Shown here one piece after another: positions 26,541-34,647 of a DNA stretch of 64,000 nucleotides. How positions within the stretch are numbered: the first letter of the stretch is position 1; every line of letters begins with the position of its first letter. Under the pieces are notes generated by a model. It saw only the letters and a list, made by a program, of their open reading frames with translations. It was not told where the DNA came from and made no database searches. Position numbers and translations under genes: made by a program. The stretch comes from Syntrophaceae bacterium (lineage in GTDB: Bacteria > Desulfobacterota > Syntrophia > Syntrophales > Smithellaceae), in contig JAHDKI010000006.1 of assembly GCA_018436925.1 (NCBI GenBank), positions 132,692 through 196,691 on the forward strand, given 5' to 3'.

Positions 26541-27645
26541 ACCCGACGCCCTCAGGCTCTCCAAACCGCTGATCATCCCCGTATTCATCATGAACAGCGG
26601 ATGCCCGGAGGCTTGTATCTACTGCAACCAGAAAATCACGGCGGGAAACTTTCCCGCCGTTCTGACGCGCGATCTATTCAACGCCGAGATCGAATCCTAC
26701 CTTCATTGGAACCGCGACGGAATCCGCAGCGTCGAAATCGCATTTTACGGAGGCAGTTTCACCGGGCTGAAAAGGGATTATCAGAAAAAGCTGCTCGACT
26801 GGGCAGGAAGCTATATCCAAAGCGGACAGGTGGAATCTCTGCGCATTTCAACCCGTCCGGATCTCCTTGATGAGGATTCGATCGTCTTTCTTAAACAGCG
26901 CGGCGTCAGGACGGTGGAAATCGGCGCGCAATCCTTCAATGATGACGTTCTGCGGGCCGTCGGCCGAAGCCACACGGCCTCAGATACCAAAGACGCCCTG
27001 CTGCGCCTTCAAAAACATGGTTTCACAACCGGCGTACATCTGATGGCCGGACTGCCCCAAGACGATCGGGAGGGATTTCTTCGCTCGCTTGAGCAGACGA
27101 TTCTGCTCCGCCCGGATCTAGCGCGTATCCATCCGCTTATTGTCTTCAATGATACGCCGTTGGCCGGTCTTTACCAACAGGGGCGCTACACCCCCCTCGA
27201 GTTGGACGAAGCCGTCGAATATTGCGTGTTGGCCTGGGAAAGGCTCGCCCCGCAAGGCATTTCCATCATCCGTTTCGGCCTGCAGACAACGCCGGAAATG
27301 AATCGTCCCGGCGCATACCTGGCAGGCCCTCTGCATCCTGCTTTGGGCAGTCTGGTTTACGGCAGGCTCTATTGGATATACACGCGGGGCCTTCTGGAAT
27401 CCATGATCCCTTTGGGGCCAAAGGTGCGATTTGAACTGTCCGACGCCGATGCGGCGCATTTCCGCGGCCATAAAAATGCGAATCTTTCCGCCTTAAAGAC
27501 GCTTTACCCTGGCGTCGACTTTACGATCGACGCGCTTTCCGACCGCCCAAGAGGCCGACTGACGGCCGTCACGGTGGAAGGGCTCACCCGATCGGTGACC
27601 ATCCCCGGCATACACCCCACCTCAAGGAGCGCACAGCTTGTTTAA
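26524..27645 (+). CDS. Elp3-like radical SAM protein
   Basis: 373 residues. The radical SAM cluster motif is CPEACIYC (CX3CX2C), followed by EIAFYGGSFTGL and RISTRPDLLDED, both typical of the Elp3/COG1243 and oxygen-independent coproporphyrinogen-like groups. There is no acetyltransferase domain, so it is not a full Elp3. It starts at GTG 26524, overlapping rnc by 17 bases with GGAG in front, and itself overlaps era by 8 bases, so the four genes are translationally coupled. Given the neighbours, a tRNA or ribosome modification is the likely job. The substrate is unknown. Confidence 0.82.
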   Translation: MNISRKPDALRLSKPLIIPVFIMNSGCPEACIYCNQKITAGNFPAVLTRDLFNAEIESYLHWNRDGIRSVEIAFYGGSFTGLKRDYQKKLLDWAGSYIQSGQVESLRISTRPDLLDEDSIVFLKQRGVRTVEIGAQSFNDDVLRAVGRSHTASDTKDALLRLQKHGFTTGVHLMAGLPQDDREGFLRSLEQTILLRPDLARIHPLIVFNDTPLAGLYQQGRYTPLELDEAVEYCVLAWERLAPQGISIIRFGLQTTPEMNRPGAYLAGPLHPALGSLVYGRLYWIYTRGLLESMIPLGPKVRFELSDADAAHFRGHKNANLSALKTLYPGVDFTIDALSDRPRGRLTAVTVEGLTRSVTIPGIHPTSRSAQLV

Positions 27646-28531
27646 ATCCGGCTTTATCGGCATTCTCGGACGGCCCAACGTGGGCAAATCGACCTTTTTC
27701 AATGCGGTTTTGGGCGACAGGATTTCCATCGTCGCCAACAAGCCCCAAACCACCCGAAACCGCATCACCGGAATTAAAAACTTTCCGGACGCTCAAATGA
27801 TTTTTTTGGATACGCCGGGCGTGCACAAGCCAAAAACGCCGCTCAACCGCGCCATCGTTCAGACGGCGCAGGACATCATCGGGGAAACGGACGCCCTGCT
27901 GATCATGGTGGAACCCCATCCCGCTGCCGGCGCACAGGATCTTTTCCTTTTGGAAATCCTCAGTCAGGCAAAACTTGACATTCCGGTCTTTTTGGCCATC
28001 AACAAAATCGATCGCGTCGACAAGCCCCGCCTCTTACCGGTCATCGACGCCTACCGCGGGCTTATGGACTTTTCCGGGATCTACCCCGTTTCCGCGCTGA
28101 CGGGCGAAGGCATCGATGCATTGCTGTCCGGCTTAAAAGCCGTCTTGCCGGAAAGCCCCCCCCTTTTCCCTGAAGACATGATGACGGACGCGACCGAGCG
28201 CTTCATCGCGGCGGAGTATATCCGCGAACAGATTCTGCATTTGACTGATCAGGAGGTTCCATACGCCAGCGCCGTCACGATCGACGCCTTCAAGGAAGAC
28301 GACGCTGCCAATCGAATTCGCATCAGCGCGACGATCACCGTGGAAAAAGAATCGCAAAAAGCCATCATGATCGGGAAAAAAGGCTCTATGCTCAAGAAAA
28401 TCGGCACGCGGGCGCGAATCAATATGGAAAAGCTCTTCGGCGCAAAGGTTTTTCTGGAATTGTTCGTCCGCGTAAAAAAGGACTGGACCGCCTCTGACCG
28501 GCTCTTAAAAGAGTTCGGCTTGCTCAAGTAA
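27638..28531 (+). CDS. era: GTPase Era
   Basis: 297 residues. G1 is GRPNVGKST, G2 TTRNRITG, G3 DTPGVHK and G4 NKID. The C-terminal KH domain includes SQKAIMIGKKGSMLKKIG, which binds the 3' end of 16S rRNA. It is needed for 30S maturation at the membrane. The start codon is TTG at 27638 with AAGGAG 9 bases upstream, overlapping the previous stop. A TTG start plus overlap suggests controlled, low expression. Confidence 0.96.
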   Translation: MFKSGFIGILGRPNVGKSTFFNAVLGDRISIVANKPQTTRNRITGIKNFPDAQMIFLDTPGVHKPKTPLNRAIVQTAQDIIGETDALLIMVEPHPAAGAQDLFLLEILSQAKLDIPVFLAINKIDRVDKPRLLPVIDAYRGLMDFSGIYPVSALTGEGIDALLSGLKAVLPESPPLFPEDMMTDATERFIAAEYIREQILHLTDQEVPYASAVTIDAFKEDDAANRIRISATITVEKESQKAIMIGKKGSMLKKIGTRARINMEKLFGAKVFLELFVRVKKDWTASDRLLKEFGLLK

Positions 28532-28542
28532 GGATCGCCTCC

Positions 28543-29862
28543 ATGCAGGATAAACCCGTTATCGCCATCGTCGGCCGCCCCAATGTCGGCAAATCCACGT
28601 TGTTCAACCGCATTGCCGGACGCCAGAAAGCCATCGTCATCGACGAACCGGGGGCCACGCGGGACCGCAATTACATGGATTGCGCCTGGCACGAGAAAGC
28701 CTTCACGCTGATTGATACAGGCGGTTTTGAACCGACCACGGAAGAGCGCATTTTAGTCCAGATGCGCGAGCAGACCAACCTCGCCATTGAGGAGGCGGAC
28801 GCCGTCATTTTTCTCATGGACGGACGCGACGGGCTGACCCCGTCGGACATGGAGATCGCCCGTCAACTCCGGGGACACGGCAAGCCGGTGTTTTTCGCGG
28901 CCAATAAGGTTGACGGAGCGCGTCATGAAGACCTGCTGCCGGAATTCTACCGCCTGGGCGTTGATCAGATCTATTCGATTTCCGCCCAGCACGGCCCCGG
29001 CGTGGACGAGCTTTTGGCGGACCTGACAAAAAACTTTCCCGACGCGCGGAAAGTCGAGGAAGCGGGCGAAAAACCCATCGCCGTGGCGATCGTCGGCAAA
29101 CCCAATGTCGGCAAATCCTCTTTGGTCAATCTGATCTGCGGCAGGGAAAGAAGCATCGCCAATCCGACCCCCGGCACCACGCGCGATCCCGTCGATACAC
29201 TCATTAAAGTTCATAAACGGCCATATCTGCTGATCGACACCGCCGGCATCCGCCGCAAAAACAAGATCAGCCAGACGCTTGAAAAATACAGCGTGGTGGC
29301 GGCGCTCAAGTCGATCAATCGCTGCGATATCGCGCTATTGCTTATCGACGCGGAAGAAGGCATGACCGAACAGGATGCCAAAATCGCGGGGTTGGCCTAC
29401 GAACGGGGCAAGGCCTGCATTGTTGTGGTTAATAAATGGGACAAAATCGAAAAAAACAATGCGACCATCGGGAAATACGTCGAAGACATCAAGGATAAAA
29501 TCAAGTTCATGGATTTCGCTCCGATTCTTTTCATCTCAGCCCTCACCGGCAGGCGCGCCCCCAAAATTTTTGACCTGATCCATGAAGTCTATGAGCAATA
29601 CACCTCGCGTGTCGGAACGTCGCCGCTCAACGACCTGTTGGAACATGCGGTCAGAAAAAATCCCATGCCCCGCTATCAGAACCGGACCATGAGCATCGCT
29701 TACGCAACCCAGACCGGCATCAAGCCGCCCACTTTCGTATTCTTTGTTTCCCATCCCAAAGGCGTGCATTTTTCCTACGAGCGCTATCTGACCAATACCA
29801 TCAGAGAGGCGTTCCATTTCGACAAAGTGCCCATTCGGCTCATTTTTCGAAAAAAACGCTGA
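28543..29862 (+). CDS. der: GTPase Der (EngA)
   Basis: 439 residues with two tandem G domains: GRPNVGKST with DTGGFEP (about 8-165) and GKPNVGKSS with DTAGIRR (about 180-350). A C-terminal KH-like domain ends in the basic LIFRKKR. Der takes part in late 50S subunit assembly. It follows era after 11 bases, completing a run of ribosome-biogenesis genes. An ABC-F gene with its own promoter follows. Confidence 0.97.
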   Translation: MQDKPVIAIVGRPNVGKSTLFNRIAGRQKAIVIDEPGATRDRNYMDCAWHEKAFTLIDTGGFEPTTEERILVQMREQTNLAIEEADAVIFLMDGRDGLTPSDMEIARQLRGHGKPVFFAANKVDGARHEDLLPEFYRLGVDQIYSISAQHGPGVDELLADLTKNFPDARKVEEAGEKPIAVAIVGKPNVGKSSLVNLICGRERSIANPTPGTTRDPVDTLIKVHKRPYLLIDTAGIRRKNKISQTLEKYSVVAALKSINRCDIALLLIDAEEGMTEQDAKIAGLAYERGKACIVVVNKWDKIEKNNATIGKYVEDIKDKIKFMDFAPILFISALTGRRAPKIFDLIHEVYEQYTSRVGTSPLNDLLEHAVRKNPMPRYQNRTMSIAYATQTGIKPPTFVFFVSHPKGVHFSYERYLTNTIREAFHFDKVPIRLIFRKKR

Positions 29863-29881
29863 TCGGGGTTGATTTGCACCA

Positions 29882-29910
29882 TTGACAGACACGGGCATTT
29901 TGCCTATAAA
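29882..29910 (+). promoter_or_regulatory. Sigma-70 promoter of the ABC-F gene
   Basis: TTGACA (29882-29887), 17-base spacer, TATAAA (29905-29910). The start would be near 29917, about 26 bases before the GTG start codon. Confidence 0.75.
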
Positions 29911-29942
29911 GCCGCCTACCACACTTTTTACCAGAGGCCCCT

Positions 29943-31892
29943 GTGATCTATTTCCGCAACGCCAGCCTGTCTTTCCTGGACAAACAGCTTTTTGACGGAA
30001 TCAACTGGACGATTCATCCCAAGAGCCGCATCGGCCTGGTGGGAGACAACGGAACCGGCAAGACGACTCTTTTCCGCGCCATTTTGGGACAGGTGCATCT
30101 TGACGGCGGATTAATCGACATTCCCGATCTTAAACAAAAGAAAATCGGCTATCTGCCCCAGGATCTCGTGGAGCTCGAAGCCGTCGGCCTGATTGACTAT
30201 CTGCGGTTAAAAAGCGGCATCGCCGAGTTGGAGGATTCCATCCGGGGGCTTGAACAGCAAATTTCGCAGGTCAAGCCCAACACCCATGAATACAGCGCCT
30301 TGACCCGGCGCTATGCCGAGGCCACCGCGCAGTTTTCAGCGCAAGACGGCTATGCGTTTGAGGCGCGCGCCAAGCAGATATTGAAAGGCTTCGGCTTTCG
30401 GGAAAGCGATTTTGATAAAACCTGCGATCTGTTTTCCGGCGGTTGGAAAATGCGCATTTTGCTCACATCGATCTTGCTTTCCTCGCCGGACATCATGCTG
30501 CTGGACGAACCGACCAACCACCTGGATACGGAAAGCATGGAATGGCTGGAAAGCTACCTTAAAGATTATCCGGGAACCCTCCTGGTGATTTCACACGACC
30601 ACTTCTTTCTCGATAAGATCGCAACACAAATCGTGGAGCTCGCCTATCGCCGGGTTCATCTCTTCAAAGGAAACTATAGTTACTACCTGGCCGAAAAAGA
30701 CAGGAGACGTGACGCGCTGAAAAAAGAAATGGAGCTTCAGAAGTCGCAGATCAAAAAAATTGAAGAATTCGTTGAACGGTTTCGCTACAAAGCCTCCAAG
30801 GCCGCCCAGGTCCAAAGTCGCATCAAAATGCTCGAGAAATTTGAGGAGATACGCCTCGAAGGAGAAGGGAAAACAGTGGCCATGCGGTTTCCCGAAGGCA
30901 AAAAAAGCGTCCGCGACGTTGTGAAAGTCGGCGGGCTGGGCCACGCCTACGGCGATCTGAAAGTGTTTTCCGATCTCAACTTCACCTTGTTCCGGGGCGA
31001 CAAGGTGGCCTTTGTCGGCGTCAACGGGTCGGGCAAGTCGACGCTCTCAAGGCTTTTGAGCCTTTCCGAAACGCCGACCGAAGGGGCGATCCTTTACGGC
31101 GACGGCGTGAACATGGCCTTTTTCTCCCAGGAAAGCGCGCAGAATCTCGATTACCGCAAGACCATCTGGGAGGAAGTCCATTCAGTTTCAACGACAGCCA
31201 ATGATCAGATCAAAAGAAACCTTCTGGGCGCATTTCTCTTTTCCGGCGACGACATCTATAAATCCGTCGGGGTTTTATCCGGCGGCGAAAAATCGCGCCT
31301 GGCCCTGTTGAAACTGATGCTGCTCGACACAAACTTTCTGATTCTTGACGAGCCGACCAACCATCTGGACATCAAAACCAAAGACGTTTTTCAAAACGCG
31401 CTGCTTCATTATGCCGGAACCGTGGCCATCGTCTCGCACGACCGATACTTTCTGGATCAATTGGTCAACAAAGTCTATGAACTTCGCGACGGCGCCATCT
31501 GCGAGTATGCCGGTAACTATTCCTACTTCATTGAAAAGCGCGTCCAGCGCCTTTCTGCGCCGCCGGGCGCCGACCGCGGCTCAAACGCCGGACCGGCCGG
31601 CGATTCGCCCCTGTCGGTTAAGGATAAAAGACGGCTCGAAGCCGAAGAGCGCAACCGCCTGGCAAAAATCAAAAACACCCTTAAAAAGGAACTGACCGCC
31701 GTTGAAGAAGAGATTTCGAGCCTGGAGGCGACCAAATCAGCTCACGAAGAGACGCTGTGCAGACCCGACGCGCACAAAAACGCGGAAATCATCAAATGTC
31801 TTCAGATTGAGCTTCGCGACATTGAACAGAAACTGCAGCAGGCCTACGGACAATGGGCGGAACTAGCCGAACAACTCGACACCATGGAATAA
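29943..31892 (+). CDS. ABC-F family ribosome-associated ATPase
   Basis: 649 residues. Two ATP-binding cassettes share one chain: Walker A GDNGTGKTT and GVNGSGKST, signatures LFSGGWKMR and LSGGEKSRLAL, Walker B ending LLDEPTNHLD and ILDEPTNHLD. A charged helical linker (about 235-300) lies between them and a C-terminal coiled coil (about 560-645) follows. There are no membrane segments. ABC-F proteins bind the ribosomal E site and rescue or tune translation. The C-terminal coiled coil and length point to the Uup/YheS group. It starts with GTG, has its own promoter, and ends convergent to a ferritin-like gene. Confidence 0.9.
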   Translation: MIYFRNASLSFLDKQLFDGINWTIHPKSRIGLVGDNGTGKTTLFRAILGQVHLDGGLIDIPDLKQKKIGYLPQDLVELEAVGLIDYLRLKSGIAELEDSIRGLEQQISQVKPNTHEYSALTRRYAEATAQFSAQDGYAFEARAKQILKGFGFRESDFDKTCDLFSGGWKMRILLTSILLSSPDIMLLDEPTNHLDTESMEWLESYLKDYPGTLLVISHDHFFLDKIATQIVELAYRRVHLFKGNYSYYLAEKDRRRDALKKEMELQKSQIKKIEEFVERFRYKASKAAQVQSRIKMLEKFEEIRLEGEGKTVAMRFPEGKKSVRDVVKVGGLGHAYGDLKVFSDLNFTLFRGDKVAFVGVNGSGKSTLSRLLSLSETPTEGAILYGDGVNMAFFSQESAQNLDYRKTIWEEVHSVSTTANDQIKRNLLGAFLFSGDDIYKSVGVLSGGEKSRLALLKLMLLDTNFLILDEPTNHLDIKTKDVFQNALLHYAGTVAIVSHDRYFLDQLVNKVYELRDGAICEYAGNYSYFIEKRVQRLSAPPGADRGSNAGPAGDSPLSVKDKRRLEAEERNRLAKIKNTLKKELTAVEEEISSLEATKSAHEETLCRPDAHKNAEIIKCLQIELRDIEQKLQQAYGQWAELAEQLDTME

Positions 31893-31926
31893 ACGGTTCG
31901 GACCGGCGATTTTTGTCCGTCAGGCT

Positions 31927-32445
31927 TCAGGCGCCGTCCAGACCGCTTCTTTCAACATTCTGAAACCAGGTTGCCGGATCGGTGAGAAATTCTTCAGTGT
32001 CCCGCAATGACAAAAGATGCTCGCGTTCGACGCCGGCCAGCATGTTGAAAAAAGCTTTTTCTTTCGGATCCGTGCTTTGTTTTTCCAGTTTGGAATACAG
32101 GGCAACCCCTCTGGCTTCAAAATCGATGGCTGTGCGCACGGCTTTGAGATCGTCTTCGGTGCCGTTGATTCGGGCCGATTTCTTGCCGGACATGGATTTC
32201 AAAATAGCGCCGACGGCCGACTTTTTGACTTTCAGGGGAACGGTTGCCGGCCATTTCTTCGCCTGCTGCCACTTGTCATGAAGTTTTTTGAGCATTTCAT
32301 AGTGCTCTTTTTCTTCATCGGCAATCTGCTTGAACATGTTCTTGCCGGCCATATTTTTGGTTTTCCTGGCCTGCGCGAGGTAGAATTCCCGTTCCATTTC
32401 TTCATTTTCCAACGCAAAAGCCAGCGCGTCCATTCTTTTGTCCAT
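31927..32445 (-). CDS. Ferritin-like (rubrerythrin-type) diiron protein
   Basis: 172 residues from ATG 32445, preceded by GGGGG. Two helical repeats carry the diiron ligand pattern: ENEEMEREFYLAQARK with DEEKEHYEML in the first half, and DFEARGVALYSKLEKQ with GVEREHLLSL in the second. No rubredoxin-type CxxC pairs are present, so it is the erythrin part alone. Such proteins remove peroxide or store iron in anaerobes. It is followed on the other strand by the ABC-F gene end. Specific electron donor unknown. Confidence 0.82.
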   Translation of the reverse strand: MDKRMDALAFALENEEMEREFYLAQARKTKNMAGKNMFKQIADEEKEHYEMLKKLHDKWQQAKKWPATVPLKVKKSAVGAILKSMSGKKSARINGTEDDLKAVRTAIDFEARGVALYSKLEKQSTDPKEKAFFNMLAGVEREHLLSLRDTEEFLTDPATWFQNVERSGLDGA

Positions 32446-32573
32446 GAATCCATACCCCCTTTTGGCGGAACGTTGAATTTGAGCGGCATTATAGAAGATA
32501 TTCGTATTTCGGGCAACACGATTTTTCGGAGACACAAGGACCGTCAAACAGGATGCCAGGACGGAAGGTCGCT

Positions 32574-34169
32574 CTAGGGCTCAAGCTCTGAGGCGTATTC
32601 GGCAAGGTTTTGGCAATGATCTGAAATTCGCTCCAGATGAATGAGCATCTCGACAAAAACAGGACCCGCCTGGGCATGACATTCGCGTTTGTGGAAGCGC
32701 TGTAGGTGATTGTCCCGGGCCTGCTTGACCATCGCGTCAATCTTTTCTTCGGCGCGATAAATTGACAAAATCTTTTCTGGATCCGCCTGATCGCACACTT
32801 CCAAGGCGTCGTCGAGGATCCGCCCCACAAGGTTCAAAATGTCATGCAGTTCGTTTTCTCCGCACGAACTAAAAGGAATCTGCCGCTCGGCCTTTTGCGC
32901 GACCAGACGGCTGAGCGCTTCCACATGCTTGGCGATGCTTTGAATATCGCCCGCCATAGCCGTATAGACAAAGAGTTTCCGGGAATGCCCTTGGGAAAGA
33001 TGCCGGGCGGATATTTTCAAAAGAAAGGAGACAATCTGAGATCGCAGATTGAAAACCACCTTTGCGGTATAGGCAATGTTTCTCCTTTGGACTTCCTGGT
33101 AATCGGAAAGCAGGCTGCTTGTGGATTCATACATCTTTTTCGCCAATACAAACTGCCTTTGCAGTTCCTTGCTCACCGCTGTCAACGAGCGATAGGGATT
33201 GACCAGGTCGCGTTCATGAAGATACTCCGGCCAAAGAGGCAATTGTTCATCCTGGCCGGGCAGGACTCTTTCCATGAGGAGGGCAAAAGGTCTGAGGATG
33301 AAGAAAAAAAGGGCGACACTCGCCAGATTGATGAACAAATGCCCCAACGCGATTTGCTGGGCCGTATCGGAGGTTAAATCCCTGAGCATCGCCATGAAAT
33401 AAGGCATCAGCGACAGGCAAACCAAAACCCCTGCGCATTTAAAGATGAGTTGGGAGACTGCACTGCGTTTTCCATGGATATTGGCGACGGCGCCCGCCAG
33501 AAGGGCGGTCACGGTGGTCCCGATATTCGCGCCCATAACCACGGGCAGCGCATTGTCCAGACTGATCATGTCCTGCTGGGCCAGCAAGGCCAGAATGCTG
33601 ATCGGAATCGCGGAGGCCTGAACCACCAACGTCACAACCATCCCGACGCCCACGCCGAAAAGCGGACTTTTGGCGTCCGAGAGAAAAGCCACGAACCGAG
33701 GATCGGATTTGAACAAAGAGGCGGTCTGACTGACAAGCTCCAAGCCGAAAAAGATCAGACCGAAATAAAAAATCAGTTCTCCTGCGACATGCAGTCGACC
33801 GCGACGCGTCATCCATAGAAGACCGCCGACCGAGACGATGATCGGCGAAAATTCCGTGAAACGCCATACGACAAACTGGACCGTCAGCGTCGTTCCGATA
33901 TCCGCGCCCAGCATGATGGCCAAAGAACTGTAAAAACTAATCAGACCGGCGCTGACGAGACTGATGGTTAAAGCGGTGGAGGCGGAAGAACTCTGAAACA
34001 GGACGGCGGACACAACACCCGTGAGCAGGCCGTAAAAGGGCCGGTCCACGGCATATCTGATATAGTCTTTGATGCGCAGGTTCACCATTTGGCGGACGGC
34101 GGCGGACAGCCGAATCATCCCGACCAGAAAGAGAACAACGCCGCTTACGGCAATCAGGATTTCTTTCAT
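32574..34169 (-). CDS. Second Na+/phosphate cotransporter family protein with PhoU-like tail
   Basis: 531 residues. Hallmark repeats QSSSASTALTISLVSAG and QASAIPISILALLAQQ surround GADIGTTLTVQF and GANIGTTVTALL, giving about eight membrane helices up to residue 310. A PhoU-like helical domain fills the last 210 residues. Note that the second repeat has lost the QSSSA serines (QASAI), which may change ion or substrate specificity. It is diverged from the copy at 20190, so not a recent duplicate. GGGAAAT-type sequence precedes the ATG, and the long intergenic region at 34170 lies upstream. Confidence 0.87.
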   Translation of the reverse strand: MKEILIAVSGVVLFLVGMIRLSAAVRQMVNLRIKDYIRYAVDRPFYGLLTGVVSAVLFQSSSASTALTISLVSAGLISFYSSLAIMLGADIGTTLTVQFVVWRFTEFSPIIVSVGGLLWMTRRGRLHVAGELIFYFGLIFFGLELVSQTASLFKSDPRFVAFLSDAKSPLFGVGVGMVVTLVVQASAIPISILALLAQQDMISLDNALPVVMGANIGTTVTALLAGAVANIHGKRSAVSQLIFKCAGVLVCLSLMPYFMAMLRDLTSDTAQQIALGHLFINLASVALFFFILRPFALLMERVLPGQDEQLPLWPEYLHERDLVNPYRSLTAVSKELQRQFVLAKKMYESTSSLLSDYQEVQRRNIAYTAKVVFNLRSQIVSFLLKISARHLSQGHSRKLFVYTAMAGDIQSIAKHVEALSRLVAQKAERQIPFSSCGENELHDILNLVGRILDDALEVCDQADPEKILSIYRAEEKIDAMVKQARDNHLQRFHKRECHAQAGPVFVEMLIHLERISDHCQNLAEYASELEP

Positions 34170-34647
34170 TTCCCGCCTTGAGTGAACGCGCTGCCCGATC
34201 CGAAGCCCTTCCGGTCTGCGGATGGCCGGCCTCTTAGAGTATCGAACCAGCCGGCGATTACCGCCGGATTAACTTCCTCCGAAACAGGTCTTCCGGCGCA
34301 TCTGATCTTCCGGTTTCAGCCTGAAACCCGCTCCGGAAGAGTCCCGTGATGCGGTTGATCTTTCAATCAACCGATACACGATGCTCCGCTGAATATCCCG
34401 ATCTCCCGGATCCCGGGAAATTCAAGACCGATGCGGGTTATGCGTTGCGCCGCGCGGTGCTGATCATGGCAAATTTTATTTCAAATCACAAGGACAAAAG
34501 CTCATCCGCTTCGGCGATTCCCTCGTATGCATTTCCCGATTGACAATCGGTGGCCCGTTCGTTATAAATTGCGCAGTTTGCTTCACAACGTGTATTGCCA
34601 ACAAAGCTTCATTATCGTTAACGGATTAAGATAAAGGAGGTAGAGGC
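34170..34647. other. 478-bp intergenic region with two hairpins and a promoter
   Basis: No convincing gene is seen here. It contains a GC-rich hairpin CCGGCG-attac-CGCCGG (34251-34267) and a larger imperfect hairpin at 34307-34339 (CTTCCGGTTTCAG against CTGAAACC plus CCGGAAG with a 4-base bulge). Two further CTTCCGG copies stand upstream (about 34208 and 34290). A strong promoter for the PilZ gene lies at its right end. The hairpins stand upstream of that promoter, so they could belong to the divergent transporter leader or be regulatory sites. Confidence 0.5.
34540..34568 (+). promoter_or_regulatory. Sigma-70 promoter of the PilZ-histidine kinase operon
   Basis: TTGACA (34540-34545), 17-base spacer, TATAAA (34563-34568). 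The start near 34575 gives a leader of about 73 bases, ending in AAAGGAGG before ATG 34648. Confidence 0.78.

Noticed and set aside
31895..31925. Short CGGT/ACCG hairpin after the ABC-F gene as terminator
   Set aside because: The stem is 4-5 bp with a poorly placed T run; not convincing.
34346..34543. 65-codon open frame in the intergenic region before the PilZ gene
   Set aside because: The product has no recognisable pattern, and the frame runs into the -35 region of the PilZ promoter; the GGAAGAG before it is part of a hairpin arm.
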